From Saccharothrix syringae (GTDB lineage: Bacteria; Actinomycetota; Actinomycetes; Mycobacteriales; Pseudonocardiaceae), in assembly GCF_009498035.1 (NCBI RefSeq), contig NZ_CP034550.1:1178001-1242000 (forward strand): 64,000 bases of DNA, read 5' to 3'. The number at the start of each line of letters is the position of its first letter. The first letter of the stretch is position 1. The position numbers and the translations under genes were made by a program. Of the stretch, positions 7,692 through 22,627 are shown in pieces. The notes below the pieces were generated by a model. It was not told the origin of the DNA and did not search any database. It saw only the letters and a list, made by a program, of their open reading frames with translations.

Positions 7692-9086
7692 ATGACTGCG
7701 TTCCGACGTGCGGCGACGGCGCTGACCGCCGCGACGGTCCTGGTCGGGAGCACGACGACGGTGTCCGCGGCCGAGCCGGGGCACGGCCGGCTCGCGGAAC
7801 GGCTGCGCCAGGCCGTGGTCGCCCAGGACTTCAAGGACGTGCTCGACCTGACGCCGCCGGAGCTGGTCGCGGCGTCCCGGGCGGGCGCGCCGGAGAAGTA
7901 CGACTCGGCGCCCCCCGCGGAGCCCCGGCTGGGCGCCGCCGCGGCCAGGCCGCTGCACCAGACGCCGAACCTGGACCTCGCGGTCATCGAGCTCGACCGG
8001 TTCGGCCGCCCCGCCGCCATCGCGGACGTGCTGCTCAGCCCGCAGTACCCGCAGGGCGTCGTGGTCCCGGTGAACAGGGTGGAGCTCGCCACCGACCAGG
8101 TCCGCTACCGCTGGTGGGACGACACCGAGTGGGACGTCAACGGCGGGCGCGGCACGCGCGACGTGCTGCCCGGCCGGGAGGGCGCGCCGATCGACTTCTC
8201 CTCGCCCTACCCGGCGTCGGTGCTCAAGCTGATGGTGGGCTTCGGCGTGCTGAGGCTCGCCGACGCGGGCCGGGTGGACCTGGACGCGCCCTACGACTAC
8301 CGGCCGGTCACGGTCAACCCGAACTGCGGCGGCGCGCAGACCAAGCCGGTCCGGCGGTTCTTCGACGAGATGATCACCCGGTCGCAGAACGAGTCGACCT
8401 GCGCGCTGATCAAGATGATCCACGACCTCGGCGCGTGGGACGAGGTCAACCGGACCTTCGCCGAGCTGGGCATGCCGACCCTGATGGTGACCGGCACCAA
8501 CCCCGACAACGGCGGCCGGTGGATCGGCTCGAACATGAGCGCCCTCGACACCGCCAAGCTGCTCCTGCTGGTCAACGGCGGCCACGGCGTGCTGTGGGTC
8601 ACCGACGCCGGCCGGCCGGTCACCCGGGACGCGCTCAGCGCGTCGTCGCGCGAGTTCTTCCGCCGGACCCTGGACGACCAGGGGCACAACGAGATGCTGT
8701 CCACCACCAACTGGTGCGGCCGCGAGTACCCGGTCCAGGGCATCCCGCAGGTCACGCCGCCGCGGTGGGTCCAGCCCGACGGCACGGTCACGGTCGGCGA
8801 CGCGGTGTACGACCGCGACGTGCGCCCCTGCGACGCGGCCGCCGAGGTGACCTACGGGCACAAGAACGGCTGGGTCGACACCACCGGCAGTGACGCGGGC
8901 ATCGTCAAGTCGTTGCCGGGCAAGGCGAAGCGCAACTACATCGTGGCGGTGTTCTGCAACCTCGGCACCGACTACGTCGACACCTACCGGCCCGCCGACC
9001 CGCCCGGCGTGTTCCCGGTGCTCTACACGGAGAAGTACGCCAAGCTCGGCAGGGCCGTCGACCGGATCATGACCCGCCTGCGCTGA
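7692..9086 (+). CDS. Secreted class A beta-lactamase-fold serine hydrolase
   Basis: The 464-residue protein begins with a Sec-type signal peptide (Arg-rich start, hydrophobic core, cleavage near VSAAEP). Class A / DD-peptidase motifs are visible: S176-x-x-K179 (SVLK), S231-Q232-N233 (the SDN box as SQN) and H390-K391-N392-G393 in place of KTG. This arrangement is typical of large actinobacterial beta-lactamase-like proteins of unclear activity; a peptidoglycan-related hydrolase is as likely as an antibiotic-degrading enzyme. Four Cys residues after the SQN box could form disulfides. ATG 7692 follows AGGGGG. The gene stands alone and ends before a strong hairpin. Confidence 0.82.
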   Translation: MTAFRRAATALTAATVLVGSTTTVSAAEPGHGRLAERLRQAVVAQDFKDVLDLTPPELVAASRAGAPEKYDSAPPAEPRLGAAAARPLHQTPNLDLAVIELDRFGRPAAIADVLLSPQYPQGVVVPVNRVELATDQVRYRWWDDTEWDVNGGRGTRDVLPGREGAPIDFSSPYPASVLKLMVGFGVLRLADAGRVDLDAPYDYRPVTVNPNCGGAQTKPVRRFFDEMITRSQNESTCALIKMIHDLGAWDEVNRTFAELGMPTLMVTGTNPDNGGRWIGSNMSALDTAKLLLLVNGGHGVLWVTDAGRPVTRDALSASSREFFRRTLDDQGHNEMLSTTNWCGREYPVQGIPQVTPPRWVQPDGTVTVGDAVYDRDVRPCDAAAEVTYGHKNGWVDTTGSDAGIVKSLPGKAKRNYIVAVFCNLGTDYVDTYRPADPPGVFPVLYTEKYAKLGRAVDRIMTRLR

Positions 9087-9100
9087 CGTCCAGGTGTCGT

Positions 9101-9135
9101 GGGAGCCCGCCGACCTGCCCGGTCGGCGGGCTCCC
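9101..9135 (+). terminator. Strong GC hairpin after the beta-lactamase-like gene
   Basis: Fifteen bases (9101-9115, starting GGGAGCCCGC) are perfectly complementary to 9121-9135 around a five-base loop, 14 nt after the stop codon. There is no U-tract, as is common in high-GC actinomycetes. The rest of the gap to 9326 shows no gene or further motif. Confidence 0.7.
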
Positions 9136-9326
9136 GTCGTTCCCGGCAGCGCGCAAACGATTGCTGTGCGCTGGACCTGCCCACTTGACGATCGCGGTCG
9201 GCAACCGCGAGCAGTCGGCCGACCCGCCAGGGGTGGTCGCGGACCTTTCCGCCACGCCGCCCACGAGGTCGTGGACGTGGCCACCGGCGAGCGGGCCACC
9301 GCCGACCCGGCCACCCGGCCGGCACC

Positions 9327-9875
9327 TCACCGGCGGTGGAGCCGGTCCGGGAGGGGCGCCAGCCGGTAGGCGTCCCAGAAGTACCGGTCGGCCGCGTGCT
9401 GGTCGGACGCGAAGTTGACCGCCTCCACGATCCGCCGCGCCCGGATGCGGAACGCCAGGGCCCACGTGATGTCCAGGCCCTCGGGCCTGGTGCTCCAGCC
9501 GCGGTGCAGGTCGATGACCCAGTCGCCGTCCGCGGCCAGGGAGATGGGCTCCGCGCGGAACCCGGCCCGGCCCAGCTCGGCGAAGAACGCCAGCACCTCC
9601 TCCACGCCGACCTTGGTGCCCGACAGCGGGTGGTGGCCGGGGATGGTCCACCGGATGTCGTTGGCGAAGAACCGGCGCAACCGGTTCAGGTCACCCGAGG
9701 CGTACGCCTCGTAGTAGTCCTTGATCAGCTTGACGTTCGGGTGCTCCTGCCCGCCGGTGGAGGCGGTCGCGGCGCCGGTGCCGAGCAGCGAGCCCGCCGC
9801 CACGCCCACCGCGGTCATCCCCGCGCCGCGCAGCACATCGGCCCGGGACACACCTGCACGGTTCTGCGTCGTCAT
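9327..9875 (-). CDS. Tat-exported SnoaL-like / NTF2-fold protein
   Basis: The 182-residue protein starts with a signal of Tat type (SRADVLRGAG followed by a hydrophobic Ala/Gly stretch, about residues 9-40). A SnoaL-like NTF2-fold domain follows, with the family opening VKLIKDYYEAYASGDLNRL and the central IRWTIPG strand. SnoaL-like proteins include cyclases, isomerases and ligand binders of polyketide and steroid metabolism; no catalytic residue can be assigned. ATG 9875 is supported by AGGAG seven bases upstream. It lies downstream of glgB with a 103 bp gap and may be a separate unit. It is one of four NTF2-like proteins in about 21 kb. Confidence 0.78.
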   Translation of the reverse strand: MTTQNRAGVSRADVLRGAGMTAVGVAAGSLLGTGAATASTGGQEHPNVKLIKDYYEAYASGDLNRLRRFFANDIRWTIPGHHPLSGTKVGVEEVLAFFAELGRAGFRAEPISLAADGDWVIDLHRGWSTRPEGLDITWALAFRIRARRIVEAVNFASDQHAADRYFWDAYRLAPLPDRLHRR

Positions 9876-9978
9876 GCTCACTCCTGGTCGAGGGGGCGCG
9901 GATCCCGTCGGGGTGGGGGATCCGCCGGCACCTCGAACGTACGGTCGCCGAGCGTGACCAGTCCAATACTCGCGGCGA

Positions 9979-12110
<2,132 letters not shown>

Positions 12111-12114
<4 letters not shown>

Positions 12115-13504
12115 TCCGGTTCCTCCCCCAGCAGCCGCCGCACCGCGCGCAGCGGGATGTCGACCCAGTCGGGCCGGTTGCGCGTCTCGTACACCGCCTC
12201 GTACACGGCCTTCTCCAGCTCGAACGCGGTCAGCAGCCGACCGGTCGGGTCGAACCCCGCGGCCTCGGCGTACCCGGCGGTGAACGCCTCCCGGTTGTGC
12301 GCGGTCCACTGCCGGGCCCGCCGGCGCAGCTCCGGCGTGGGGTGGAACAGCCGGAGCTGGTGCTGCGCGGCGTAGTCCAGCGACCGGAGCACCCCGGCGA
12401 CGTCGCGCAGCGGCGACTGCGGGGCGGTGCGCTCGCTGATCGGGGCGGCCGGCTCGCCCTCGAAGTCGATCAGCAGCCAGGTGGCGGGCGTGCGCAGCAC
12501 CTGCCCCAGGTGCAGGTCGCCGTGCACCCGCTGGACCGGAACGGCGCCGGGCAGGTCGGCGACGGAGGCGAACGCGGCCCGCAGCCGGTCGGCGTGCGGC
12601 GCCAGCTCCGGCACCGCGGCCAGCGCCGCGTCCAGGTGCGCGAGCATCCCGGCGCCCAGCGCGGCCGGGGTGGCGGTGCCGGTGCCCAGCTCGCGGGCCA
12701 GGTCCGCGTGCACCGCGGCCACCGCGCCGCCCAGCCGGCGCGCCTCGGCGGCGAAGTCGGCCCCCGCGCCCCCCGGCGGCGCGTCCGGGTCGGCGAACAG
12801 GTCGCGGACGCTGGTCATCGCCATGGCCCAGCCCTCGGCCGCGTTGGCCGCGAAGGTCTGCACCATGCCGAAGGTGGCGGGCGCGCCGTCCACCTCGCCC
12901 TCGATCGAGCCGAGCAGGGCGGCGATGTGCCGGGACCGGGCGCGCCGCAGCGCCCGGTGCGCCTCCAGGTCCGGGTTCACCCCGGCCGCGAGCCGCCGGT
13001 ACAGCTTGAGGATGTACCGGTCGCCGTACACGATCGAGGTGTTGGACTGCTCGGCGCCGAGGGGCCGCCCCACCAGGCCGCGCCTGCTCGACCCGGCGAA
13101 GCCGGCCTCGGGCGTGAACGCGACGCCGTCGCGCGTGGCGCTTTGCCCGACCAGGCGCAGCAGCACGGCGTTGAGGTCGGCGTCCCCGGTCGCGTCGTAC
13201 ACCACGCAGCCGTCGAACCCGGCGATCACGGCGGGCGCGAGCCGGTCCGGCAGCGTGGTGCGCACCCCGATCGGCACCTGGTAGCGCTCGGCGCCGCCGC
13301 CGTCGGCGAACCGCACCGACACCACCACCAGCAGGCCCAGGGGCCCGCCGGACGGGCGCTCGTCGACCAGCTCGGTCGTCCGCTCGACGTCCACGCCGGC
13401 GACCGGCCTGCCCTTCCCGCCGAACCAGCGCTGCCACGGCAGCCAGGCGGCCAGGGCCCGGGCCAGCCGGGGCCGCAGGTCGGTGCCGGTCTCCTCTCGT
13501 GCGG

Positions 13505-13508
<4 letters not shown>
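12111..13508 (-). CDS. mak: Maltokinase (Pep2/Mak)
   Basis: The 465-residue cytoplasmic protein has the maltokinase features of the eukaryotic-kinase-like aminoglycoside-phosphotransferase fold: an N-terminal cap with [10 protein letters not shown], a [17 protein letters not shown] lysine strand, the catalytic loop [11 protein letters not shown] and the metal motif LIDFEGEP. It phosphorylates maltose with ATP to alpha-maltose-1-phosphate, the substrate of GlgE. ATG 13508 overlaps the treS stop and its own stop overlaps the glgB start, so synthesis is coupled to both partners. In many actinobacteria treS and mak are adjacent or fused; here they are separate but overlapping. Confidence 0.95.
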
Positions 13509-17148
<3,640 letters not shown>

Positions 17149-17179
17149 TGCAGCCCTCCCCTCGGGTCGATCCGGTCGC

Positions 17180-18055
17180 TCAGGCGAACAGCGCACGCAC
17201 GACCTCCGGCGCGAGCAGCTCGCGCGCCAGGTCCAGCGGGGTGCGGCCGAGGTGGTCGACCAGGTCCGCGCGGGCGCCCGCGGCGAGCAGGGCGCGGGCG
17301 GCCTCGGCGTTGCCGTGCCGGACCGCGACGTGCAGCGGCGTCTGACCGGTGGTGGCGACCGGCGCGTCCACGACCGCCCCCGCGCCCAGCAGGGCGCCGA
17401 CGACCTCGGCGCTGCCCTGCTCGGCCGCCTTGTGCAGCGCGGTCTGCCCGGAGCGCTCGGTGACCAGCACGTCCGCGCCGCCGCCGAGCAGCGCCCGGAC
17501 CGCCGCGCCGTCACCGCGACCGGCGGCCACCTGCAACGCGGTCAGGCCCGTGCCCCGGTCGTGGTGGTTCGGGTCGCCGCCGAAGGACAGCAGGTCGCGG
17601 ACCTCGTCGAGGTCACCCGCGACGGTCGCCGCGTGCAGGCGCTCCTCGCGGTCCGCGTTGAAGGCGTTGACCTCGGTGTTCGGGTCGAAGTACACCTTCC
17701 AGTGGGTGATCTTGCCCTGCTCGTTGAGGACCACCTTGTGCATGTCCTCGATCTCGAACAACACCTTCGTGCGAGTGTGCCGCCCCTTGGTGTAGACGAC
17801 CGCGCACGCCGTGTTGCCGTCCACGAACAGGCCGCGCAGCCCGTAGTCGAGCACCTCGGTGGTCTCGGCGCGGACCCGGAACGCCTCGGCCACCTCGTTC
17901 AGGCCCACGTGCGTGCCCAGGTACGGGATCACCGCGTTCCACTGGTCCTGCGGCAGCTCCAGCACGATCGACGGCGACAACCCGGCCGTGATCGCCTCCA
18001 TGTCGCCGCGGCCGATGGCGCCGTACCAGTCGTCCACGATCTTGCGGGTGTCCAT
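17180..18055 (-). CDS. SnoaL/NTF2-like domain fused to ankyrin repeats
   Basis: The 291-residue protein combines an N-terminal NTF2/SnoaL-like domain (about 1-130; [17 protein letters not shown], then the WKVYFDPN strand) with four or five ankyrin repeats (about 135-290; several [23 protein letters not shown] helices). There is no signal peptide, so it is probably cytoplasmic. It is the promoter-proximal gene of the glgE-treS-mak-glgB run, 31 bp before glgE. Its repeats resemble those of the ankyrin protein at 24818-25852, including a shared TALHKA segment and a nearby TTG-TPL segment. Ankyrin repeats bind proteins; a regulatory or scaffolding role in glucan metabolism is inference. ATG 18055 follows GGAAA. 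Confidence 0.8.
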   Translation of the reverse strand: MDTRKIVDDWYGAIGRGDMEAITAGLSPSIVLELPQDQWNAVIPYLGTHVGLNEVAEAFRVRAETTEVLDYGLRGLFVDGNTACAVVYTKGRHTRTKVLFEIEDMHKVVLNEQGKITHWKVYFDPNTEVNAFNADREERLHAATVAGDLDEVRDLLSFGGDPNHHDRGTGLTALQVAAGRGDGAAVRALLGGGADVLVTERSGQTALHKAAEQGSAEVVGALLGAGAVVDAPVATTGQTPLHVAVRHGNAEAARALLAAGARADLVDHLGRTPLDLARELLAPEVVRALFA

Positions 18056-18166
18056 GCGGATTTCCTTTCAGCGATGGCGAAATCCCCTTCGCCTCCAGGC
18101 TGGCAGCGATCCACACAGGACACGAGGAACCGGCCGCTACTGCGGCAACATGCCCAAAACGCGCGA

Positions 18167-18194
18167 GACCCGCCGCGTCCTCGCGCGGCGGGTC
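18167..18194 (-). terminator. GC hairpin after the SnoaL-like lipoprotein gene
   Basis: An 11-bp perfect stem (18167-18177 with 18184-18194, GACCCGCCGCG and its complement) lies 18 nt beyond the stop of the minus-strand lipoprotein gene. It probably ends that transcript before the SnoaL-ankyrin/glgE operon begins. Confidence 0.6.
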
Positions 18195-18211
18195 CCGTGC
18201 TGCCGACCGGA

Positions 18212-18670
18212 CTAGCTGTAGCGGCCGATGACGTCCTGGATCAGCCCGTCCCGGACCAGGTAGTCGTAGTAGAAGACCTCCTTGCCGCCGTGCCCGGTGT
18301 CGTAGTCGTACTCGACGCGGTAGCGGTCGCCGTACCAACCCGACCCGGTCACGGTGTACCTGCCGCCCGCCTCGATCACCTCGGGGTCGAGGAACCGGTC
18401 CATGATGTCCCGGCGCGACGGGTAGATCCGGCCCACGCTGTCGAACCGCGCGTCCTCGGCGAACAGCGCCGCGACCGCCGCCGAGTCACCGGCGTTGGCC
18501 GCCTGGAGGAACCGCTCGGCCAACCCGGGCGCCGCGGCCCGGTCGGCGTCGGACACGGGCACGGCCTCCGTGCTCGGCGTCGGGGTCTCCGGCCCGGTCT
18601 GCGGGGGCTCCGCCCCGCACGCGGCCACCGCCGCCAGGACTAACGCGGCCAAGCCGATTCGTCGGTGCAT
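18212..18670 (-). CDS. Lipoprotein with SnoaL/NTF2-like domain
   Basis: The 152-residue protein has a lipoprotein signal (MHRRIGLAAL then VAAC, with Cys about residue 18), a Thr/Pro-rich linker (residues 20-40) and a C-terminal NTF2-like domain with LAERFLQAANAGDSAAVAALF. It should be anchored on the outer face of the membrane. ATG 18670 is preceded by GAGGAAA. It lies between the DHA2 exporter and the SnoaL-ankyrin gene and has its own terminator hairpin. The function is unknown; members of this group may bind small hydrophobic ligands. Confidence 0.75.
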   Translation of the reverse strand: MHRRIGLAALVLAAVAACGAEPPQTGPETPTPSTEAVPVSDADRAAAPGLAERFLQAANAGDSAAVAALFAEDARFDSVGRIYPSRRDIMDRFLDPEVIEAGGRYTVTGSGWYGDRYRVEYDYDTGHGGKEVFYYDYLVRDGLIQDVIGRYS

Positions 18671-18839
18671 GGTTTCCTCACTCGATAGGCGGAACAACGG
18701 AGTACACCCCTCGGCCCGGAGGTCTGGGGAACCTCCGGGCCGAAGATCGGGATTCGGTGCACGCTCGCGGGGAAGCCTGTGCACCTAGCCCCCGCCCCAC
18801 CCTGGGGGGAAAGCGGAACGGGAGCCCCGAGCCGGGTGG

Positions 18840-20258
18840 TCAGGTGCGCCGCGCACCCCGCAGGAGCACGGCGATGAAGACGACGCCCACCCCGATCACG
18901 GCTATCGCGGCGAGGTAGGCGGCGTGGTAGCCGGCCAGCACGTCCGCCGGCTCGGCGGTCCCGGACACCGTGGCGGCCAGCGTCACCAGGGCCGCCACCC
19001 CGACGCTGCCGCCGAGCTGCTGCGCGGTGACGTTCAAGCCGCCCGCCACGCCGTGCTCGTGCTGCGGGACGCCGGTCAGCGACGCCGCGGTCAGCCCCGC
19101 GAACGCCACGCCCTGCCCGACGCTCATCACGAGCACGGCCGGGAACACGTGCAGCCAGTACGTGCCGCCCAGCGGGGTGGCCGCCCACAGGCCGACACCC
19201 GCCGCGATCAGCAGCAGACCCGCGATCAGCAGGGGCCGCTGGCCGGTGCGGGCCATCAGCCGCCCGGCGACGTTCGAGCTGACGACCACCGTGACGCCCA
19301 TCGGCAGGATCGCCAACCCCGACTGCAGCGGCGTGTAGCCGAGCAGCCCCTGGAGGTAGAGCGGCGCGAAGAACAGCACGGCCAGCACCGCGGTGAAGAA
19401 CACGACGGCCGCCACGGTCGCCGCCGACACCGAGGGCAACCGGAAGATGCCGAGCTGGAGCAGCGGGTTCGCCGCCCGGCGCTCCCAGGCGACGAAACCC
19501 GCCAGCAGCACCGCGGCCAGCACCAGCGGCACCACGGTCAGCGGGTCGGTCCAACTGGAGTGACCGGCCTGGCTCAACCCGAGGACGGCCAGCAGCAGAC
19601 CGCCGGTGACCGAGGTCGCGCCCCCGAGGTCCAGCTTCTCGCGCTTCCGGCTGCCCGCCGGCAGCACCGACTTCACGGCGGCGAGCACCGCGACCCCGAT
19701 GAGCAGGTTGAACACGAACACGGCGCGCCAGCTGAACAGGTCGGTCAGCACACCGCCGATCACCACGCCCGCGCTGAAGCTCGACGCGCCGACGGAGGTG
19801 TAGACGGCGAGGGCCTTGTTGCGGCGCGGGCCCTCCGGGAACAATTCGGTGAGCAGGGCCAGCGAAGCGGGCCCCGACAGCGCGGCGCCGATCCCCTGGA
19901 GGGCGCGGGCCACCATCAGCACCTCGGCCGCCGGAGCGACCGCCGCCACGACCGTGGCGAGCGTGAACAGCCCCACCCCGATGGTGAACACGCGGCGACG
20001 CCCGAGCACGTCCGCCGCGCGCCCGCCGAAGAGCAGGAAGCCGGCGAACGTGACCGCGTAGGAGGTCATCGTCCACTGCAACCCGCTGCTGCCGATGTTG
20101 AGCTCCTGTCCGATCACGGGCAACGCCGCGTTCACCACGGCGACGCTGCTGGTGTCCAACGCCAGCGCGGCGGCCAGGACGATGACCGCGAGCGGGCCCG
20201 GGTTGCCGTCGTCGGGTTTGCGGGTGGTGGTGTCGACCGGGTCGACGTGGGTTGACAC
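18840..20258 (-). CDS. DHA2-family MFS drug exporter (14 TM)
   Basis: The 472-residue polytopic protein has about 14 hydrophobic segments and DHA2 signatures: DTSSVAVVNAALPVI in helix 1 (motif D1), FGGRAADVLGRRRVF (motif A) and QGIGAALSGPASLALLTELFP (motif C region with SGP). Such proton-driven exporters pump drugs or secondary metabolites. GTG 20258 follows GGAGAAA at a suitable distance. There is no adjacent regulator; the upstream 1.3 kb is repeat-rich DNA. The substrate cannot be predicted. Confidence 0.88.
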   Translation of the reverse strand: MSTHVDPVDTTTRKPDDGNPGPLAVIVLAAALALDTSSVAVVNAALPVIGQELNIGSSGLQWTMTSYAVTFAGFLLFGGRAADVLGRRRVFTIGVGLFTLATVVAAVAPAAEVLMVARALQGIGAALSGPASLALLTELFPEGPRRNKALAVYTSVGASSFSAGVVIGGVLTDLFSWRAVFVFNLLIGVAVLAAVKSVLPAGSRKREKLDLGGATSVTGGLLLAVLGLSQAGHSSWTDPLTVVPLVLAAVLLAGFVAWERRAANPLLQLGIFRLPSVSAATVAAVVFFTAVLAVLFFAPLYLQGLLGYTPLQSGLAILPMGVTVVVSSNVAGRLMARTGQRPLLIAGLLLIAAGVGLWAATPLGGTYWLHVFPAVLVMSVGQGVAFAGLTAASLTGVPQHEHGVAGGLNVTAQQLGGSVGVAALVTLAATVSGTAEPADVLAGYHAAYLAAIAVIGVGVVFIAVLLRGARRT

Positions 20259-20595
20259 TGTGGGTTTCTCCAGTTCAGAGGACGCGGCGGCGCGGCTCGT
20301 GCCGCAGGCGCGCCGCGTGGGTTCGAGGCCCCGCCTCGCTCCGGCCGGCGCTCAGGGGCGCGGGGGCGGGCGGGTGCGCTCCGGGTGGCGGGATGATCAG
20401 CGCCATGGCACGGTTGTGCCGGCACAGGGCTGCCGGGCCACACGATTGGGTGATCATCGCCGGAAGATGTACGTAACCGGGGGTCTCGGCCATCGGTTGA
20501 GAGAAACGGACGCCCGAGACCACCCCGGGACCCCGGCCCCCTCCGCGCCGCGGGTCGCCGGCCGTCGCGCTGGGAGGAGGACGGAGGGGAGAGCG

Positions 20596-20865
20596 GTGAA
20601 CGGCTGGTGCGGGTTGGGACGGGCCGGTGGGCAAGCCCGAGCCCGCGTGTTCGAGCCGCCCGCGGACCTGGGTGCACGCACGGGGGTGAGCCTGGGTGCA
20701 CGCATGGGTGCGGGCTTGGGTGCACGCATGGGTGCACGCATGGGTGCAGGCTTGGGTGCACGCATGGATGCGGGCCCACACGCCCAGGCACCCGGGTACG
20801 TGCCCGCGAGCCCGCGCCCGCCGGCCTGCGCTCGTGGGGATGAGGCCAGGAGCCTGCCGGCCTGA
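20596..20865 (+). CDS. Doubtful small ORF encoding a Gly-Ala-Arg-Met repeat peptide
   Basis: GTG 20596 is preceded by GGAGGGGAGAGCG, a good ribosome binding site, and opens an 89-codon frame. Its middle is encoded by the 12-bp tandem repeat and reads as GARM / GAGL tetrapeptide repeats. No homologous family is recognised, both strands are open here because of the repeat, and there is no domain. It could be a real repeat peptide or a chance frame; I lean to chance. Confidence 0.2.
   Translation: MNGWCGLGRAGGQARARVFEPPADLGARTGVSLGARMGAGLGARMGARMGAGLGARMDAGPHAQAPGYVPASPRPPACARGDEARSLPA
20670..20777. repeat. 12-bp tandem repeat, nine units
   Basis: Nine contiguous 12-base units occur with consensus GGGTGCACGCAT. 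Units at 20694, 20718, 20730 and 20754 are identical; the others differ by one to six bases, and GGGTGCGGGCTT-like units are interspersed. Because 12 is a multiple of three it keeps reading frames open on both strands. Confidence 0.85.
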
Positions 20866-21533
20866 GCCATGGCCAGGGGCTGCCGCACTCGCGCCCCCGC
20901 GCTCGTTGCCACCCGCCCGCACCCCGCGGCCAGCTCCCGGCCCGCACCCGCACCCGCACCCGCAGCCAACTCCCGGCCCGCGGCCACGCGCCCGTGCCCG
21001 CCGCCAAGCCCTTGGGGCGCGCCCACGCGCTCGCCGGCGGCCGGGTGCCTGCTTGCGGCCGGGTGCCTGCCGGCGCCCGTGATCGGTGCGCGGACGTGCG
21101 TCCACGCGTGACCAACCGGTGCGTGGTTGGCGCCGCCCACCGGCGGTACCGGCTGCCTGCGGCGAGAACGGGCCTGCGGTGCGAGCGCCTGGACTCGCGG
21201 CGTTGGCCGCCTGTACCCGGAAAGTGGGTGGTGGGCATGGGGGTGGTCGGGGAAGTGGTCGGGGTGGGGCGCGGGACGGGCGTGGAGCATGTCGCGATTG
21301 TCTTTTTGGTGTGAAATGGGAAGTTCATCCCATTTTGGAGCGAATGCGTCGCGGCCGGTCGCCGTCGTCGCTCGCGCTGGAGCCGTTGCCCGTGGTCCTG
21401 CCGGCGCGAACCGGTGGGCTCGCCGTGCCGCGCTGCCGGATGGGGGTTCATCGGCGCGCGAGGCGAGCGGGTGGGTTCGGGGGGCGGCGGGGCGCGTCAG
21501 GCCCCGCGGCTGGTGTGCGGGCACGGCTCGCTC

Positions 21534-22502
21534 TCAGCCTTCGGTCCGGCCGACGGGCTGGGGTTCGGGTGCCCGGGTGGCCGTCTCGATGTCGGAGGTG
21601 TCGGAGGTGTCAGAAGTCCCGGTGTCGGTCCCGGCGGTCTCGACGTCGGTCGACCGGCCGACGGCTTCCCACTCGTCCAGCTCCGCCCGCACGGTCGCCA
21701 ACCGCGCCCCGATCGCGTCCACGGCGTCGTTGCCGAGCGCCAACCGCAGCGGGGTGTTCGGCGCGTCCAACGCCGCGCGGATCGCCCGAGCCGCCTTGGC
21801 CGGGTCACCCGGCTGGGCACCGTGCACCTCGCGGAGGAACTCGCGGGCCGGGTCGATCACGTCCCGGTACTCCGGGATCGGTGCCCCGAACCGCAGCGCG
21901 CTCCCCGCGAACTCCGTGCGGAACGCGCCGGGCTCCGCCAGCAGCACCTTGATCCCGAACCCGGCGACCTCGGCGGCCAGCCCCTCGGACCAGCCCTCCA
22001 ACGCGTACTTCGCCGCGCAGTAGCCCGAGAACCCGGGCCACACCACCTGCCCGCCCATGCTGGACATCTGCACGACCGCCCCGGTCCGCCGCGCCCGCAT
22101 GTGCGGCAGCACGGCCTTGGTCAACGCCACCGGACCGTGCAGGTGGACGTCCATCAACGCCCGCAGCTCGTCGTCGGGCGTCTCCTCGGCCGCGCCGACG
22201 AAGCCGTGCCCCGCGTTGTTCACCAGCACGTCGATGTGCCCGTGCCACGTGATGGCGTCCTGCACCGCGTGCGCGATCTGCTCGCTGTCGGTGACGTCGA
22301 GCCGAAGTGGAGTGACACGATCGGGGGCAATTGCGATCAATGGGGCGAGCGATTCGATGTTGCGAGCGGTGGCGACGACGAGGTCGCCGTGCGCCAGGGC
22401 GTCCTCCGCGATCGCCCGACCGAGACCCGACGAGGTGCCGGTGATGAACCACACCCGCGCCGGCGCGGCATCGGTCTGGTGCGGTACCTGGTTCGTGCTC
22501 AT
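21534..22502 (-). CDS. SDR-family oxidoreductase with Ser/Thr/Asp-rich tail
   Basis: The 322-residue classical short-chain dehydrogenase has the cofactor loop TGTSSGLG (about residues 20-27), VNNAGHG, and the catalytic Ser (QMSSMGG) and YCAAK pair. ARN after the second strand suggests NADP preference. The last 35 residues are an acidic Ser/Thr/Asp-rich tail outside the fold. ATG 22502 is preceded by GAGGAGG; an upstream ATG at 22544 lacks a better site. It is divergent from a LysR regulator 125 bp away, the usual sign that the regulator controls it. The substrate is unknown. Confidence 0.87.
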   Translation of the reverse strand: MSTNQVPHQTDAAPARVWFITGTSSGLGRAIAEDALAHGDLVVATARNIESLAPLIAIAPDRVTPLRLDVTDSEQIAHAVQDAITWHGHIDVLVNNAGHGFVGAAEETPDDELRALMDVHLHGPVALTKAVLPHMRARRTGAVVQMSSMGGQVVWPGFSGYCAAKYALEGWSEGLAAEVAGFGIKVLLAEPGAFRTEFAGSALRFGAPIPEYRDVIDPAREFLREVHGAQPGDPAKAARAIRAALDAPNTPLRLALGNDAVDAIGARLATVRAELDEWEAVGRSTDVETAGTDTGTSDTSDTSDIETATRAPEPQPVGRTEG

Positions 22503-22554
22503 GGGATCCTCCTCGCCCGTGGACCGGTCAGCCCTGTAGATCAAGAAGACACCG

Positions 22555-22572
22555 GGACTTCACAGGAAGTCC
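22555..22572. promoter_or_regulatory. Inverted repeat, candidate LysR operator
   Basis: GGACTT-cacagg-AAGTCC is a dyad in the 125-bp gap between the divergent SDR and LysR genes. It has the size and spacing of LysR-type binding sites (arms separated by about 6 bp), suggesting autoregulation and control of the SDR gene. Confidence 0.45.
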
Positions 22573-22627
22573 AAGACCCTTGCCCATACGTTCACGGCAT
22601 AGATCGCAACAGGGGGCTTTCAACTCG

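Larger units (their letters stand above)
20259..21533. other. 1.3-kb gene-poor stretch rich in simple repeats
   Basis: No recognisable gene lies between the exporter and the SDR gene. Several frames on both strands stay open only because the DNA is low-complexity and GC-rich. It holds the 12-bp tandem repeat at 20670-20777, CCCGCA-type tracts near 20940-20965, and one weak candidate ORF (20596-20865). The part from about 21230 to 21340 is less GC-rich, without a recognised motif. Confidence 0.6.

Noticed and set aside
20095..20865. Plus-strand frame overlapping the exporter start as one long gene
   Set aside because: Its first 165 bp are antisense to the exporter gene; only the part from GTG 20596 has a possible ribosome binding site, kept as a doubtful ORF.
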